Assembly: GCA_002401185.1 (NCBI GenBank)
Contig: NVSH01000027.1
Coordinates: 10,136 to 17,566, forward strand
Length of the DNA stretch: 7,431 nucleotides
Source of the DNA: Gammaproteobacteria bacterium
GTDB lineage: Bacteria > Pseudomonadota > Gammaproteobacteria > SZUA-229
Direction: 5' to 3'
The position numbers were made by a program, and so were the translations under genes. The first letter of the stretch is position 1. Each line of letters opens with the position of its first letter. The notes under the pieces were generated by a model. It searched no databases and was not told the origin of the DNA. It saw only the letters and a program-made list of their open reading frames with translations. Positions 1 to 6,069 of the stretch are shown here, piece by piece.

Positions 1-264
1 TTTCCAACGGCGGACGTGGCGCTAGTGATTGGAGCCAATGACGTGGTTAATCCCGTTGCGCGTACTAATCCTGACAGTCCGATTTATGGCATGCCGATTC
101 TGGATGCAGATAAAGCGCAAAATACCATCGTTATTAAACGTGGTAAAGGTGCGGGTTTCTCTGGCATCGAAAACCATCTTTTCTATGCGGATAACACGCA
201 GATGCTCTATGGTGATGGCCAGAAAGCTGTTGCAGCGTTAATCGCAGGAATCAAACAACTATAG
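1..264 (+). CDS. pntB: NAD(P) transhydrogenase subunit beta, C-terminal end (partial)
   Basis: Frame 1 is open from the first base to a TAG at 262-264 and gives the last 87 residues of the protein; the start lies outside the window. PntB is the membrane subunit of the proton-translocating transhydrogenase (with PntA). It carries the NADP(H)-binding domain III and couples hydride transfer from NADH to NADP+ to proton flow across the inner membrane. The visible part is domain III: VLVIGAND-type segment (here ALVIGANDVVNP), then SPIYGMPILD, the IVIKRGKGAGFSGIENHLF block with the KR pair that contacts NADP phosphate in the family, and the closing MLYGDGQKAV helix before the stop. It aligns in my memory with the E. 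coli PntB tail almost motif for motif, with no frameshift. Presumably it is the last gene of a pntAB operon, since a terminator follows. Confidence 0.95.
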   Translation, partial: FPTADVALVIGANDVVNPVARTNPDSPIYGMPILDADKAQNTIVIKRGKGAGFSGIENHLFYADNTQMLYGDGQKAVAALIAGIKQL

Positions 265-291
265 GGCACAAGCAATTAATAGAGGTGCCCT
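263..291 (+). repeat. Inverted repeat overlapping the pntB stop codon
   Basis: AGGGCAC (263-269) pairs perfectly with GTGCCCT (285-291) around a 15-base loop. It is a GC-rich 7-bp stem that begins inside the pntB stop codon. No T-run follows directly, so it is not a classic terminator; it may protect the 3' end of the mRNA or be chance. Confidence 0.45.
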
Positions 292-300
292 TAGATTTAG

Positions 301-320
301 CTAAAACAGTTCTGTTTTAG
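301..320. repeat. Perfect 9-bp inverted repeat (CTAAAACAG / CTGTTTTAG)
   Basis: CTAAAACAG (301-309) and CTGTTTTAG (312-320) are exact reverse complements separated by TT. As RNA it would fold as an 8-bp stem with a GTTC loop; as DNA it is a near-continuous palindrome, the shape of a binding site for a dimeric regulator. It lies between the pntB-end hairpin and the intrinsic terminator. It has no T-run of its own. Confidence 0.5.
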
Positions 321-328
321 AAGTCTTT

Positions 329-361
329 AAAAAACGCCTCGACCATATCGAGGTGTTTTTT
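329..361 (+). terminator. Rho-independent terminator after pntB
   Basis: CGCCTCG (335-341) pairs with CGAGGTG (349-355) with one G-T wobble around the loop ACCATAT. It is extended by an A6 run (329-334) facing a T6 run (356-361). The GC stem plus T-run is a typical intrinsic terminator on the + strand; the A-run makes it possibly bidirectional. It separates pntB transcription from the ParA-like gene. Confidence 0.85.
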
Positions 362-388
362 ATAGTAAAAACAAATAGATAATTTTTT

Positions 389-416
389 TTGTAATTCGTG
401 CATATTCGAATACAAT
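389..416 (+). promoter_or_regulatory. Putative sigma-70 promoter of the ParA-like gene
   Basis: TTGTAA (389-394, 4 of 6 to consensus) and TACAAT (411-416, 5 of 6) are 16 bases apart, which would place the transcription start near base 423 and give a leader of about 25 bases. The spacer ends in the palindrome ATTCGAAT (404-411), which overlaps the -10 box by one base and could be an operator. Supported by sequence match and position only. Confidence 0.5.
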
Positions 417-447
417 CAATACCTAAATCTTTTCGTCGGGGGCAAGT

Positions 448-1086
448 ATGAGAACTATTTTGGTTTTAAACGCCAAAGGCGGTTGCGGTAAAAGTACCAT
501 AGCAACCAATCTTGCGAGTTACTTTGCTTATGAGCTTGAAAAAAAAGTGGTGCTTGCTGATTATGATCCGCAGGAATCCAGCCTCGAATGGTTAAAGGCG
601 CGTGATGAGATGTGGCCTTATATCGAAGGCATTGCTGCGTACAAAGACCCTGTGCGAGCGCCTAAGGATACAGATTATCTTATTATGGATGCGCCGGCGC
701 GTGTTCATGGAAAAGAGCTAACGCAATTAATGCGTAAGGCTGAAACGGTGCTATTTCCAGTGTTGCCATCACCGATCGATATGCGAGCGGCGACAAAGTA
801 TATGGCGGAAGTTTTAAAAAATGGTCGAGTTGTGCGTAAGGAAGTAAAAATAGGTGTGGTTGCCAACCGAGTACGAGAAAATACCATTATCTTTGCTGAG
901 TTGTATGATTTCATTAAAACCATGAGGTTGCCTTACATTGCTACCTTGCGGGATTCGCAAAATTATATTCGCGCCGAAGAGCGTGGCATCGGTATATTCG
1001 AGATGGCGCCATCACAGGTTTATCAGGACCTGGATGATTGGGAGCCATTAACGAAATGGTTGCGTAGCAAACGAAGTATGCCGTGA
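448..1086 (+). CDS. Orphan ParA/MinD-family ATPase
   Basis: A 212-residue cytoplasmic P-loop ATPase of the deviant Walker A (ParA/MinD/Soj) type. Such proteins form ATP-dependent dimers that position DNA, chemosensory arrays or other cargo, and hydrolyse ATP on contact with a partner. Visible motifs: deviant Walker A KGGCGKST at 10-17 with signature lysine K10; Walker A' DYDPQ at 38-42; Walker B LIMDAP at 78-83; VANRV at 138-142 in the nucleotide-base region. There is no N-terminal helix-turn-helix, so it is of the short type. The ATG has a strong GGGGG ribosome site at 438-442 with a 5-base gap. No parB-like partner or parS-like sites lie in the window, and the cargo is unknown. The LPSPIDMRA segment (106-114) resembles a chromosomal single-gene ParA group common in gammaproteobacteria, from memory. 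It ends 39 bases from a convergent gene with no obvious terminator between them. Confidence 0.9.
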   Translation: MRTILVLNAKGGCGKSTIATNLASYFAYELEKKVVLADYDPQESSLEWLKARDEMWPYIEGIAAYKDPVRAPKDTDYLIMDAPARVHGKELTQLMRKAETVLFPVLPSPIDMRAATKYMAEVLKNGRVVRKEVKIGVVANRVRENTIIFAELYDFIKTMRLPYIATLRDSQNYIRAEERGIGIFEMAPSQVYQDLDDWEPLTKWLRSKRSMP

Positions 1087-1125
1087 AGCGCTGGTTTGGC
1101 CCTGGTTTGAGTTAATGGTCTGTTT

Positions 1126-2061
1126 TTAGCGTGCGAGGTTCTTGTTACTGTTCTGACGCGTTGCCGTACCGATTCGACTAGTCGATAAAGCAAGGTTATC
1201 GATATAGAGGGACATGTTTTTATCTGAGCTCCTTCCGCCATGGTATATATTCACCCAGAATTCCTCGATTTTTAGCTCTGGAATGGTTCTGAATGTCAGG
1301 TTTTTCCTTTCCATGGCAAGAGCACCGTCGACCCAGCCGCGTAAAATACCGTCACTTTTTCCGACCGTGTTTAACTTTATATAAGTCTCTATTGCATACC
1401 ATCGATTTTTTTGTAGTGAGCCGCGATGGTCGATATGCCAGAGCATTTTCTCACCGTATTTTTTAGGCATGTTGGCGTGATACGTGTAATAGCCAATGTC
1501 GATATAGTCAGGGCCGAACCATGATTTTGTATAGAGCATTCGTGCTGACCAGCCATTGGTGCCGTCAGAGGTTCTACCTCCCCAGCCTCCTTTATGGTAT
1601 CTACCTGCAGGGCCGGGTAACTTGCCGCTTCCTCTGCTGGTGCTCCATGACTCGTCAAAACGTAAGTAGTATCGTGCATATAGCTCTGTGGGCTCCTCCA
1701 TTTTGAATGCAGCAAAACGATAATTCAGGCTGCTGCCATGGTTTGAATTTTTGTTGACTGAAATTCGCAGAGATTTGTTGCCATTGAACACAGTATCACC
1801 GGTAATCAGCTGCCTGTTTTTGGGGCGAGTGCTACGGCTGAAATGGTTTGCATAATCCTCTTCTTCAAAATCTTCAAAGAAAAAAACATTTTTATCGTTG
1901 CGGGCGATATCAAGAGCGTTACCTATTCCTGTGGGTTTGGCTAATGGAGAGGTTGATATTTCAGCGCAGCCCGATGCGGAAATAAGAAAAAAACTGGTCA
2001 GAAAGGTGATAGTTAAAACCTGTAAGCATCGAGGGTAAATATGAATTGTAAAATGATGCAC
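1126..2061 (-). CDS. Polysaccharide lyase family 14-like lipoprotein
   Basis: A 311-residue protein from the GTG at 2061, predicted to be an exported lipoprotein. An N-terminal hydrophobic stretch (about 14-29) ends in a lipobox-like ASGC with the modified cysteine at 32. The mature part resembles PL14 alginate/glucuronan lyases, which cleave uronic-acid polymers by beta-elimination on a beta-jelly-roll fold. Points of likeness are KLPGPAG at 147-153, GWSARMLY at 170-177, YYTYH at 191-195, NRWYAIE at 219-225, LNTVGKSDGILRGWVDG at 230-246 and YHGG at 273-276. K147, the S172-x-R174 pair and Y192-x-Y194 match the Lys, Ser, Arg and Tyr cluster I recall from the Chlorella-virus vAL-1 structure. 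An upstream TTG (2127) keeps the frame open but lacks a ribosome site, whereas the GTG has GAGG 7 bases upstream. Substrate is not deducible; a non-catalytic binding protein of the same fold is possible. Confidence 0.72.
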   Translation of the reverse strand: MHHFTIHIYPRCLQVLTITFLTSFFLISASGCAEISTSPLAKPTGIGNALDIARNDKNVFFFEDFEEEDYANHFSRSTRPKNRQLITGDTVFNGNKSLRISVNKNSNHGSSLNYRFAAFKMEEPTELYARYYLRFDESWSTSRGSGKLPGPAGRYHKGGWGGRTSDGTNGWSARMLYTKSWFGPDYIDIGYYTYHANMPKKYGEKMLWHIDHRGSLQKNRWYAIETYIKLNTVGKSDGILRGWVDGALAMERKNLTFRTIPELKIEEFWVNIYHGGRSSDKNMSLYIDNLALSTSRIGTATRQNSNKNLAR

Positions 2062-2068
2062 GGTAAAG

Positions 2069-2072
2069 CCTC
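2069..2072 (-). promoter_or_regulatory. Ribosome binding site deciding the GTG start of the PL14-like gene
   Basis: On the minus strand GAGG lies 7 bases before the GTG at 2061-2059. The alternative TTG at 2127 is preceded by an AT-rich stretch with no purine-rich site. The GTG start also gives a normal-length lipoprotein signal, whereas the TTG start would add 22 residues in front of it. Confidence 0.6.
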
Positions 2073-2090
2073 GTTGTTGATTAAAATTTG

Positions 2091-2119
2091 AGTATTTGAT
2101 GTTGAGTGAAAAATGGCAA
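2091..2119 (-). promoter_or_regulatory. Possible promoter of the PL14-like gene
   Basis: On the minus strand TTGCCA (2119-2114) and AATACT (2096-2091) are 17 bases apart, each 4 of 6 to the sigma-70 consensus. This would give a leader of roughly 25 bases before the GTG. It fits the 117-base gap after rluE, which suggests separate transcription, but the match is modest. Confidence 0.3.
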
Positions 2120-2178
2120 TCAATCAAACATATAAAAACATTAATTAGTGGCTATTGATCATGCGATAAAGAGGTGGG

Positions 2179-2712
2179 TTAGTTTTGTGTTGTGTAATGG
2201 CTGTTTGCAATATTATCTATGGACCATTCGCCGATACTGTAGCGGATTAGCCGTAACGTAGGAAATCCTGTCGCTGCAGTCATACGTCTGACCTGTCGAT
2301 TACGGCCTTCGCTGATGACTAGCTCTATCCATGATGTTGGAATGTTCCTGCGTTCGCGAATCGGCGGATCTCTTGGCCAGAGTTGCTCGGGTTCGGAGAT
2401 AATTTTTGCTTTAGCCGGTCTGGTCATGCCGTCTTTAAGTTTTACGCCGGTCTTTAGTTTCGTCAGTGCATCTTCTGAGATGTTACCTTCAAGTTGAACC
2501 CAGTAGGTTTTCGGCATCTTATGTTTAGGCGAAGCGATCTTGTTTTGTAGTTTGCCATCGTCTGTGAGCAACACCAGACCTTCACTATCACGGTCAAGCC
2601 TGCCGGCGGCATAGACTTCTTTTTGTTTGATAAAGTCAGCAAGTGTGCGTCGTCCGTGCTCGTCGGTAAACTGACAGAGCACGTCGAAGGGTTTGTTAAA
2701 CAGTATAATCAT
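2179..2712 (-). CDS. rluE: 23S rRNA pseudouridine(2457) synthase RluE
   Basis: A 177-residue pseudouridine synthase of the RsuA family. RluE converts U2457 of 23S rRNA (E. coli numbering), near the peptidyl-transferase centre, to pseudouridine. Visible motifs: [13 protein letters not shown] at 6-18, the catalytic [10 protein letters not shown] at 37-46 with the nucleophile D40, [17 protein letters not shown] at 112-128, and [12 protein letters not shown] at 135-146 followed by GFPTLRLIR. The PPIRER-IPTSW block and the short N-terminus without an S4 domain are typical of RluE rather than RluB, RluF or RsuA. Length is close to the catalytic core of the E. coli enzyme. The ATG has AGG about 5 bases upstream. 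It lies 43 bases after the exonuclease gene on the same strand, so the two may share a transcript. No terminator is evident after its TAA. Confidence 0.93.
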   Translation of the reverse strand: MIILFNKPFDVLCQFTDEHGRRTLADFIKQKEVYAAGRLDRDSEGLVLLTDDGKLQNKIASPKHKMPKTYWVQLEGNISEDALTKLKTGVKLKDGMTRPAKAKIISEPEQLWPRDPPIRERRNIPTSWIELVISEGRNRQVRRMTAATGFPTLRLIRYSIGEWSIDNIANSHYTTQN

Positions 2713-2755
2713 AAAACCTGTTGGGCTGGTTGGTGATGGTGCAGGTCAATGATTG

Positions 2756-3670
2756 TTAAGCTGGTTGCAAACGGTACCAGCGTTCACGTCGACTTTTAGC
2801 CGCATCGAAGCGATTAAAGATGGAAATCATGGCGTCTTCATTGATACCGTGCCAGCGAAGATCTTGTTTAGGGCCTTTGAAGTCGGCGTCAGTAACAATC
2901 GTGGTCAATTGTTTTGTCATCGGCAGGATATGCTGATGTTGTTCGACCAGCATCTGTATGCGTTTGGAACCACGAAATTTCATCTCGGAAATTTTATCTA
3001 TGTTTTCAACGATGATTTCAGTGCCGGGATATTTTTTTAGCAGGTTGGATGCCATTTTGTAACCGATACCAGGTATGCCAGGAATATTGTCCACTTTGTC
3101 GCCGGCTAGCGCTAACATGTCAGCAATTAGTTCGGGTTTGACGCCAAAATGTTTTTCTATATCGCGGTAATGCAAAATTTTATTTCGTGCGTAATCCCAC
3201 CATACGTCACCCGGGCGAAGAAGTTGAGCAAGATCTTTGTCTGCACTGAGAATGGTGATCCTGAAGCCATCGGCACGTAACCGTGTTGCCAGTGTGCCGA
3301 TGATGTCATCGCCTTCAAAACGGTTGCTGGAAAAATCAGCGATTCCTGCCGCGCGGCAAAAATCCCGGCAGTGTTTAAACTGTTTTTTTAATTCAACAGG
3401 TGCTGGTGGGCGGTTGGCTTTGTATTCTGGGTAGATTTCTCGACGGTAGGAATTGGTCTGTTTGGCATCGAAGGCGCAGGCGATGTATTCAGGCTGTTCG
3501 AGTTCCAGTAATTCACGAAGAAACTCAGTAAAACCGTAAACTGCGTTGCATGGGTTGCCATCGCGATCGACGATGCTCTCGTCATAAACATGCCAGCCAC
3601 GAAAGATATATATACTGCTATCGATCAGGTAAGCGTGTTTGTTTTTTGGTTTGCTATCATTGTGCGGCAT
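2756..3670 (-). CDS. Stand-alone 5'-3' exonuclease / flap endonuclease (PolA N-domain / ExoIX family)
   Basis: A 304-residue structure-specific 5' nuclease related to the N-terminal domain of DNA polymerase I, phage T5 FEN and E. coli ExoIX (Xni). The family trims 5' flaps and RNA primers in replication and repair. Carboxylates of both metal sites are visible: D17 (LIDSS), D68 (AFDAK), E119, D121 and D122 (FEGDD), D144 and D146 (SADKD), D191 and D194 (GDKVDN). The arch segment SYRREIYPEYKANRPP (74-89) and the helix-hairpin-helix DNA-binding motif GIPGIGYKMASNLL (198-211) are also intact. Length fits a stand-alone nuclease with no polymerase domain. The frame continues upstream to an ATG at 3814, but that 48-residue extension would overlap the divergent gene and resembles nothing. 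ATG 3670 puts the first catalytic Asp where the family has it. No Shine-Dalgarno is visible. Whether it should be called xni is uncertain. Confidence 0.9.
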   Translation of the reverse strand: MPHNDSKPKNKHAYLIDSSIYIFRGWHVYDESIVDRDGNPCNAVYGFTEFLRELLELEQPEYIACAFDAKQTNSYRREIYPEYKANRPPAPVELKKQFKHCRDFCRAAGIADFSSNRFEGDDIIGTLATRLRADGFRITILSADKDLAQLLRPGDVWWDYARNKILHYRDIEKHFGVKPELIADMLALAGDKVDNIPGIPGIGYKMASNLLKKYPGTEIIVENIDKISEMKFRGSKRIQMLVEQHQHILPMTKQLTTIVTDADFKGPKQDLRWHGINEDAMISIFNRFDAAKSRRERWYRLQPA

Positions 3671-3725
3671 CGCTAAGTATTGTACGTGAGTCAACAGAAG
3701 TGTGGTTAAAAATAATGGTGGTCGA
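3671..3725. promoter_or_regulatory. Divergent promoter region, exonuclease / PhoX-like gene
   Basis: This 55-base spacer must hold the start signals of both flanking genes. On the minus strand TACAAT (3684-3679) lies only 8 bases before the exonuclease ATG, so a transcript from it would be leaderless or nearly so. On the plus strand AATAAT (3711-3716) is a possible -10 and GGTGG (3717-3721) a weak ribosome site for the ATG at 3726. Neither side has a good -35 box, so an activator or additional upstream elements may be involved. Tentative. Confidence 0.35.
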
Positions 3726-4898
3726 ATGATTGATCTGGCAAAAAGACAGTTTTTAAAACGCGGATTATCTGGTTTAAGTGTCTGCGGTGTTGGTGCTATC
3801 TGGTCGGGTGTCATTATTGGTGGCTGTACTAGCCGAGCTGTTTTACAAGCGCCGGATGAGCATGGCGTAAAAGTGCGAGCAGGTTTGCAGGTGCGTATTA
3901 TTGCAAGGTCGGGTCAGTCGGTAATGACCGGCGGTAATTATCTCTGGCATGATGCGCCTGATGGTGGCGCCTGTTTTATGACGAATGATGGTGGCTGGGT
4001 TTATGTTTCAAACAGTGAAATCATGCATACAGGCGGTGTGGGCGCGATAACCTTTGGTGCTGATGGTGCGATTAGGCGGGCATATTCTATTCTTGAAAAG
4101 ACGGATAGAAATTGTGCTGGTGGTGCGACGCCCTGGCGTAGCTGGCTTTCCTGTGAAGAAACGCCTACGGGTAGAGTTTGGGAATGTTATCCGAATGGGC
4201 AATCGCCAGCAAAGGTATGTCCTGCGCTAGGTGTGTTTAATCATGAGGCGGTTGCTGTTGATGAGGTTAATCTGCAGTTGTACCTGACCGAAGATGAAAA
4301 AGACGGAGGCCTGTATCGATTTACTGCGGATAGACTTAATGTCGATGGTTTTCCAGATTTGACATCGGGTACCCTGGAAGTGGCTGTGATGTATGATGGG
4401 CAGCGTAGCCAATTAGATTGGGCCGTTGTGCCAGACCCGTTGGCGAGGCATAAGGCCACACGTTATCAAGTCCCGTCACTAAGGCAATTTAATGGTGGTG
4501 AAGGCATCGCTTATTTTGATGGTCGCATCATTTTCACCACAAAAGGCGATAACAGAGTTTGGTCATATCTCATAGCGACTAAAGAAATCGAGATTATGTA
4601 CGATGCTAGTAATACGGCCATGTTTAATAATGCCGCGCCGATGTTAACCGGTGTTGATAATGTCACGGTTTCGCAGAAAGGTGATGTCTATGTGGCAGAA
4701 GATGGTGGCGACTTACAGATAGTGGTGATAGATACTTATGGTAAGTTATATCCAATAATGCAGTTAGCAGGGCATGAGCTTTCAGAAATAACCGGGTTGG
4801 CGTTTAGTCCGGATGGCAAACGTCTTTATTTTAGTTCACAGCGAGGTACTTCGGGACTATCTTCTGGTGGTATTACTTATGAAATTCAGGGGTTCTGA
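3726..4898 (+). CDS. PhoX-family (DUF839) protein, predicted Tat-type lipoprotein
   Basis: A 390-residue protein of the PhoX/DUF839 beta-propeller family. Characterised PhoX enzymes are exported Fe/Ca-dependent alkaline phosphatases that release phosphate from organic monoesters. Family marks: NCAGGATPW at 129-137 and LSCEE at 141-145, FNHEA at 171-175, LYLTEDEKDGGLYRF at 185-199, FNGGEGIAYFDG at 255-266, TGVDNVTV at 308-315 and VYVAEDGGD at 321-329. C130, E144 and E325 lie in the segments that supply metal ligands in PhoX, as I recall. The N-terminus is KRQFLKRG, close to a Tat motif but with KR for RR. A hydrophobic stretch then leads to the lipobox IGGC (cysteine 34), so the protein is probably exported folded and lipidated. 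At 390 residues it is shorter than classical PhoX, so phosphatase activity is inferred only. A GTG at 3702 would add 8 residues with no ribosome site. Confidence 0.85.
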   Translation: MIDLAKRQFLKRGLSGLSVCGVGAIWSGVIIGGCTSRAVLQAPDEHGVKVRAGLQVRIIARSGQSVMTGGNYLWHDAPDGGACFMTNDGGWVYVSNSEIMHTGGVGAITFGADGAIRRAYSILEKTDRNCAGGATPWRSWLSCEETPTGRVWECYPNGQSPAKVCPALGVFNHEAVAVDEVNLQLYLTEDEKDGGLYRFTADRLNVDGFPDLTSGTLEVAVMYDGQRSQLDWAVVPDPLARHKATRYQVPSLRQFNGGEGIAYFDGRIIFTTKGDNRVWSYLIATKEIEIMYDASNTAMFNNAAPMLTGVDNVTVSQKGDVYVAEDGGDLQIVVIDTYGKLYPIMQLAGHELSEITGLAFSPDGKRLYFSSQRGTSGLSSGGITYEIQGF

Positions 4899-5022
4899 CC
4901 GTTTTATCTTTAGAATATGAGAATGTCCTCACAAAATCCGCTATAAATAAATGAACTATCAATGTAATATTTGCTCTTCATGTGTTCGTAATAAATATTT
5001 GTAATAAATGAAATGAAAAAAT
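4899..5022 (+). other. AT-rich spacer before the TPR gene, with a direct repeat
   Basis: A 124-base gap with no open frame of note and no clear terminator for the PhoX-like gene. GTAATAAAT occurs twice, at 4988-4996 and 5001-5009, 13 bases apart. AATATTT at 4966-4972 is complementary to a later AAATATT at 4993-4999. A weak promoter can be drawn as TTCATG (4977-4982) and TGTAAT (5000-5005), 17 bases apart, just before the gene. TATAAA at 4942-4947 is another possible -10. None is strong. Confidence 0.35.
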
Positions 5023-6069
5023 ATGTCAGGAATATCTAAAAAAACCGTTATTGAGCTATCGAAGAAAGGCAGTCGCCTGTTTCGTGGCGGGCAGCTGGAA
5101 GCTGCAGAAAAAGCGTATCTGGAAGCAAAAGCAATCGACCCAGACAACCCTTATGTGCTCTCAGGCCTGGGCGATGTTTATCGTAAGCTCGGCCGATTTG
5201 AAGAGTCTGGTGCGCAGTATGACGCGGTATTAAAAACAGACAACAATAATATATTTGCGCTACGCGGCGCAGGTGATGCACGCCGTGGTATGAAGCAGCC
5301 TTTACAGGCGATACCTTTCTGGTTGCGATATCTTGAGATAAACGAAAAAGACAGCCATGTCATGGTGCGTATTGCTGACGCCTATCACAAGCTGAACGAC
5401 AGTGAAAATGCCGTCGATTTTTATGAGCAGTCTTTGGCTATCAAACCTTATGACCCTTTTGCATTGCTGGGTCTGGGTAATGTTTATTATGCGCAGCATG
5501 ATGATGAAAAAGCCCTTTCATGTTTTGAAAAACTACTGGCTAAAAATACCTCGCATAATGTTGTATTGATGACCATGATCGGTAACATCTACCGTCGTCG
5601 TAAAGAATTTGACCGTGCCATGGATCATTATGAGAACGCTTTGCAACTGGACTCGAGAAACAATTTTGCATTGTTTGGTATGGGTGACTGTTTTCGTGGT
5701 CAGCTGAATATGGAAAAAGCGGTTTACTGGTGGGGAAAAATCCTCGATCAGGAACCTGAGAATCAAACACTATGGACACGTGTCGGCGATGCGCTGGTGT
5801 CGCTTAATCGGTATGATGATGCGGTGCGTCATTACCATTCAAGCCTTAAAGTTGGGCATGACCTCTATGCCATTTTGGGCCTGGCTCGGGTGGCGCATCA
5901 GCAAGGTGATTTTGACAAAGCCTGTTACCATTGTGAGCAGGCTCTGGACGTGGATAAGGAAAATGTTCGTGTGCTGGAGGTTTTGGCGCGTGTGCATGTT
6001 GCTGCGGGTCAGCCCGAAAAAGCACAAGCGGTACGTGAGCGTATCAGTCATTATAATCAATCTTTGTGA
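5023..6069 (+). CDS. TPR-repeat protein (about ten tandem TPRs)
   Basis: A 348-residue cytoplasmic protein with no signal peptide or membrane segment, built almost entirely of 34-residue tetratricopeptide repeats. Repeats begin near residues 9, 43, 77, 111, 145, 179, 214, 248, 281 and 315. From residue 77 two kinds alternate. One kind opens FALxGxGD or similar (FALRGAGD at 78, FALLGLGN at 146, FALFGMGD at 215, YAILGLAR at 282). The other opens with a basic or polar residue before I/V-A/G-D/N (MVRIADAY, TMIGNIY, WTRVGDAL). TPR arrays are protein-binding scaffolds; no catalytic domain is present, so the role is probably assembly or regulation with an unseen partner. ATG 5023 is the first possible start: an in-frame TGA lies at 5014-5016 and the next Met is residue 90. 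The leader is A-rich with no Shine-Dalgarno. The membrane-protein gene follows after 63 bases. Confidence 0.88.
   Translation: MSGISKKTVIELSKKGSRLFRGGQLEAAEKAYLEAKAIDPDNPYVLSGLGDVYRKLGRFEESGAQYDAVLKTDNNNIFALRGAGDARRGMKQPLQAIPFWLRYLEINEKDSHVMVRIADAYHKLNDSENAVDFYEQSLAIKPYDPFALLGLGNVYYAQHDDEKALSCFEKLLAKNTSHNVVLMTMIGNIYRRRKEFDRAMDHYENALQLDSRNNFALFGMGDCFRGQLNMEKAVYWWGKILDQEPENQTLWTRVGDALVSLNRYDDAVRHYHSSLKVGHDLYAILGLARVAHQQGDFDKACYHCEQALDVDKENVRVLEVLARVHVAAGQPEKAQAVRERISHYNQSL

Noticed and set aside
1087..1125. Bidirectional terminator between the convergent ParA-like and PL14-like genes
   Set aside because: The 39-base gap holds only a CTGGTTT direct repeat; no stable stem with a T-run could be found.
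1389..1715. Open frame of about 108 codons on the minus strand
   Set aside because: It lies wholly inside the PL14-like gene in another frame and its translation resembles no protein family.
3702..3725. GTG at 3702 as start of the PhoX-like gene
   Set aside because: No suitably spaced ribosome site; the ATG at 3726 has a weak GGTGG and gives a compact Tat-like lipoprotein signal.
2756..3814. Longer exonuclease reading frame from the ATG at 3814
   Set aside because: The extra 48 residues have no family counterpart, no ribosome site, and overlap the start of the divergent PhoX-like gene.
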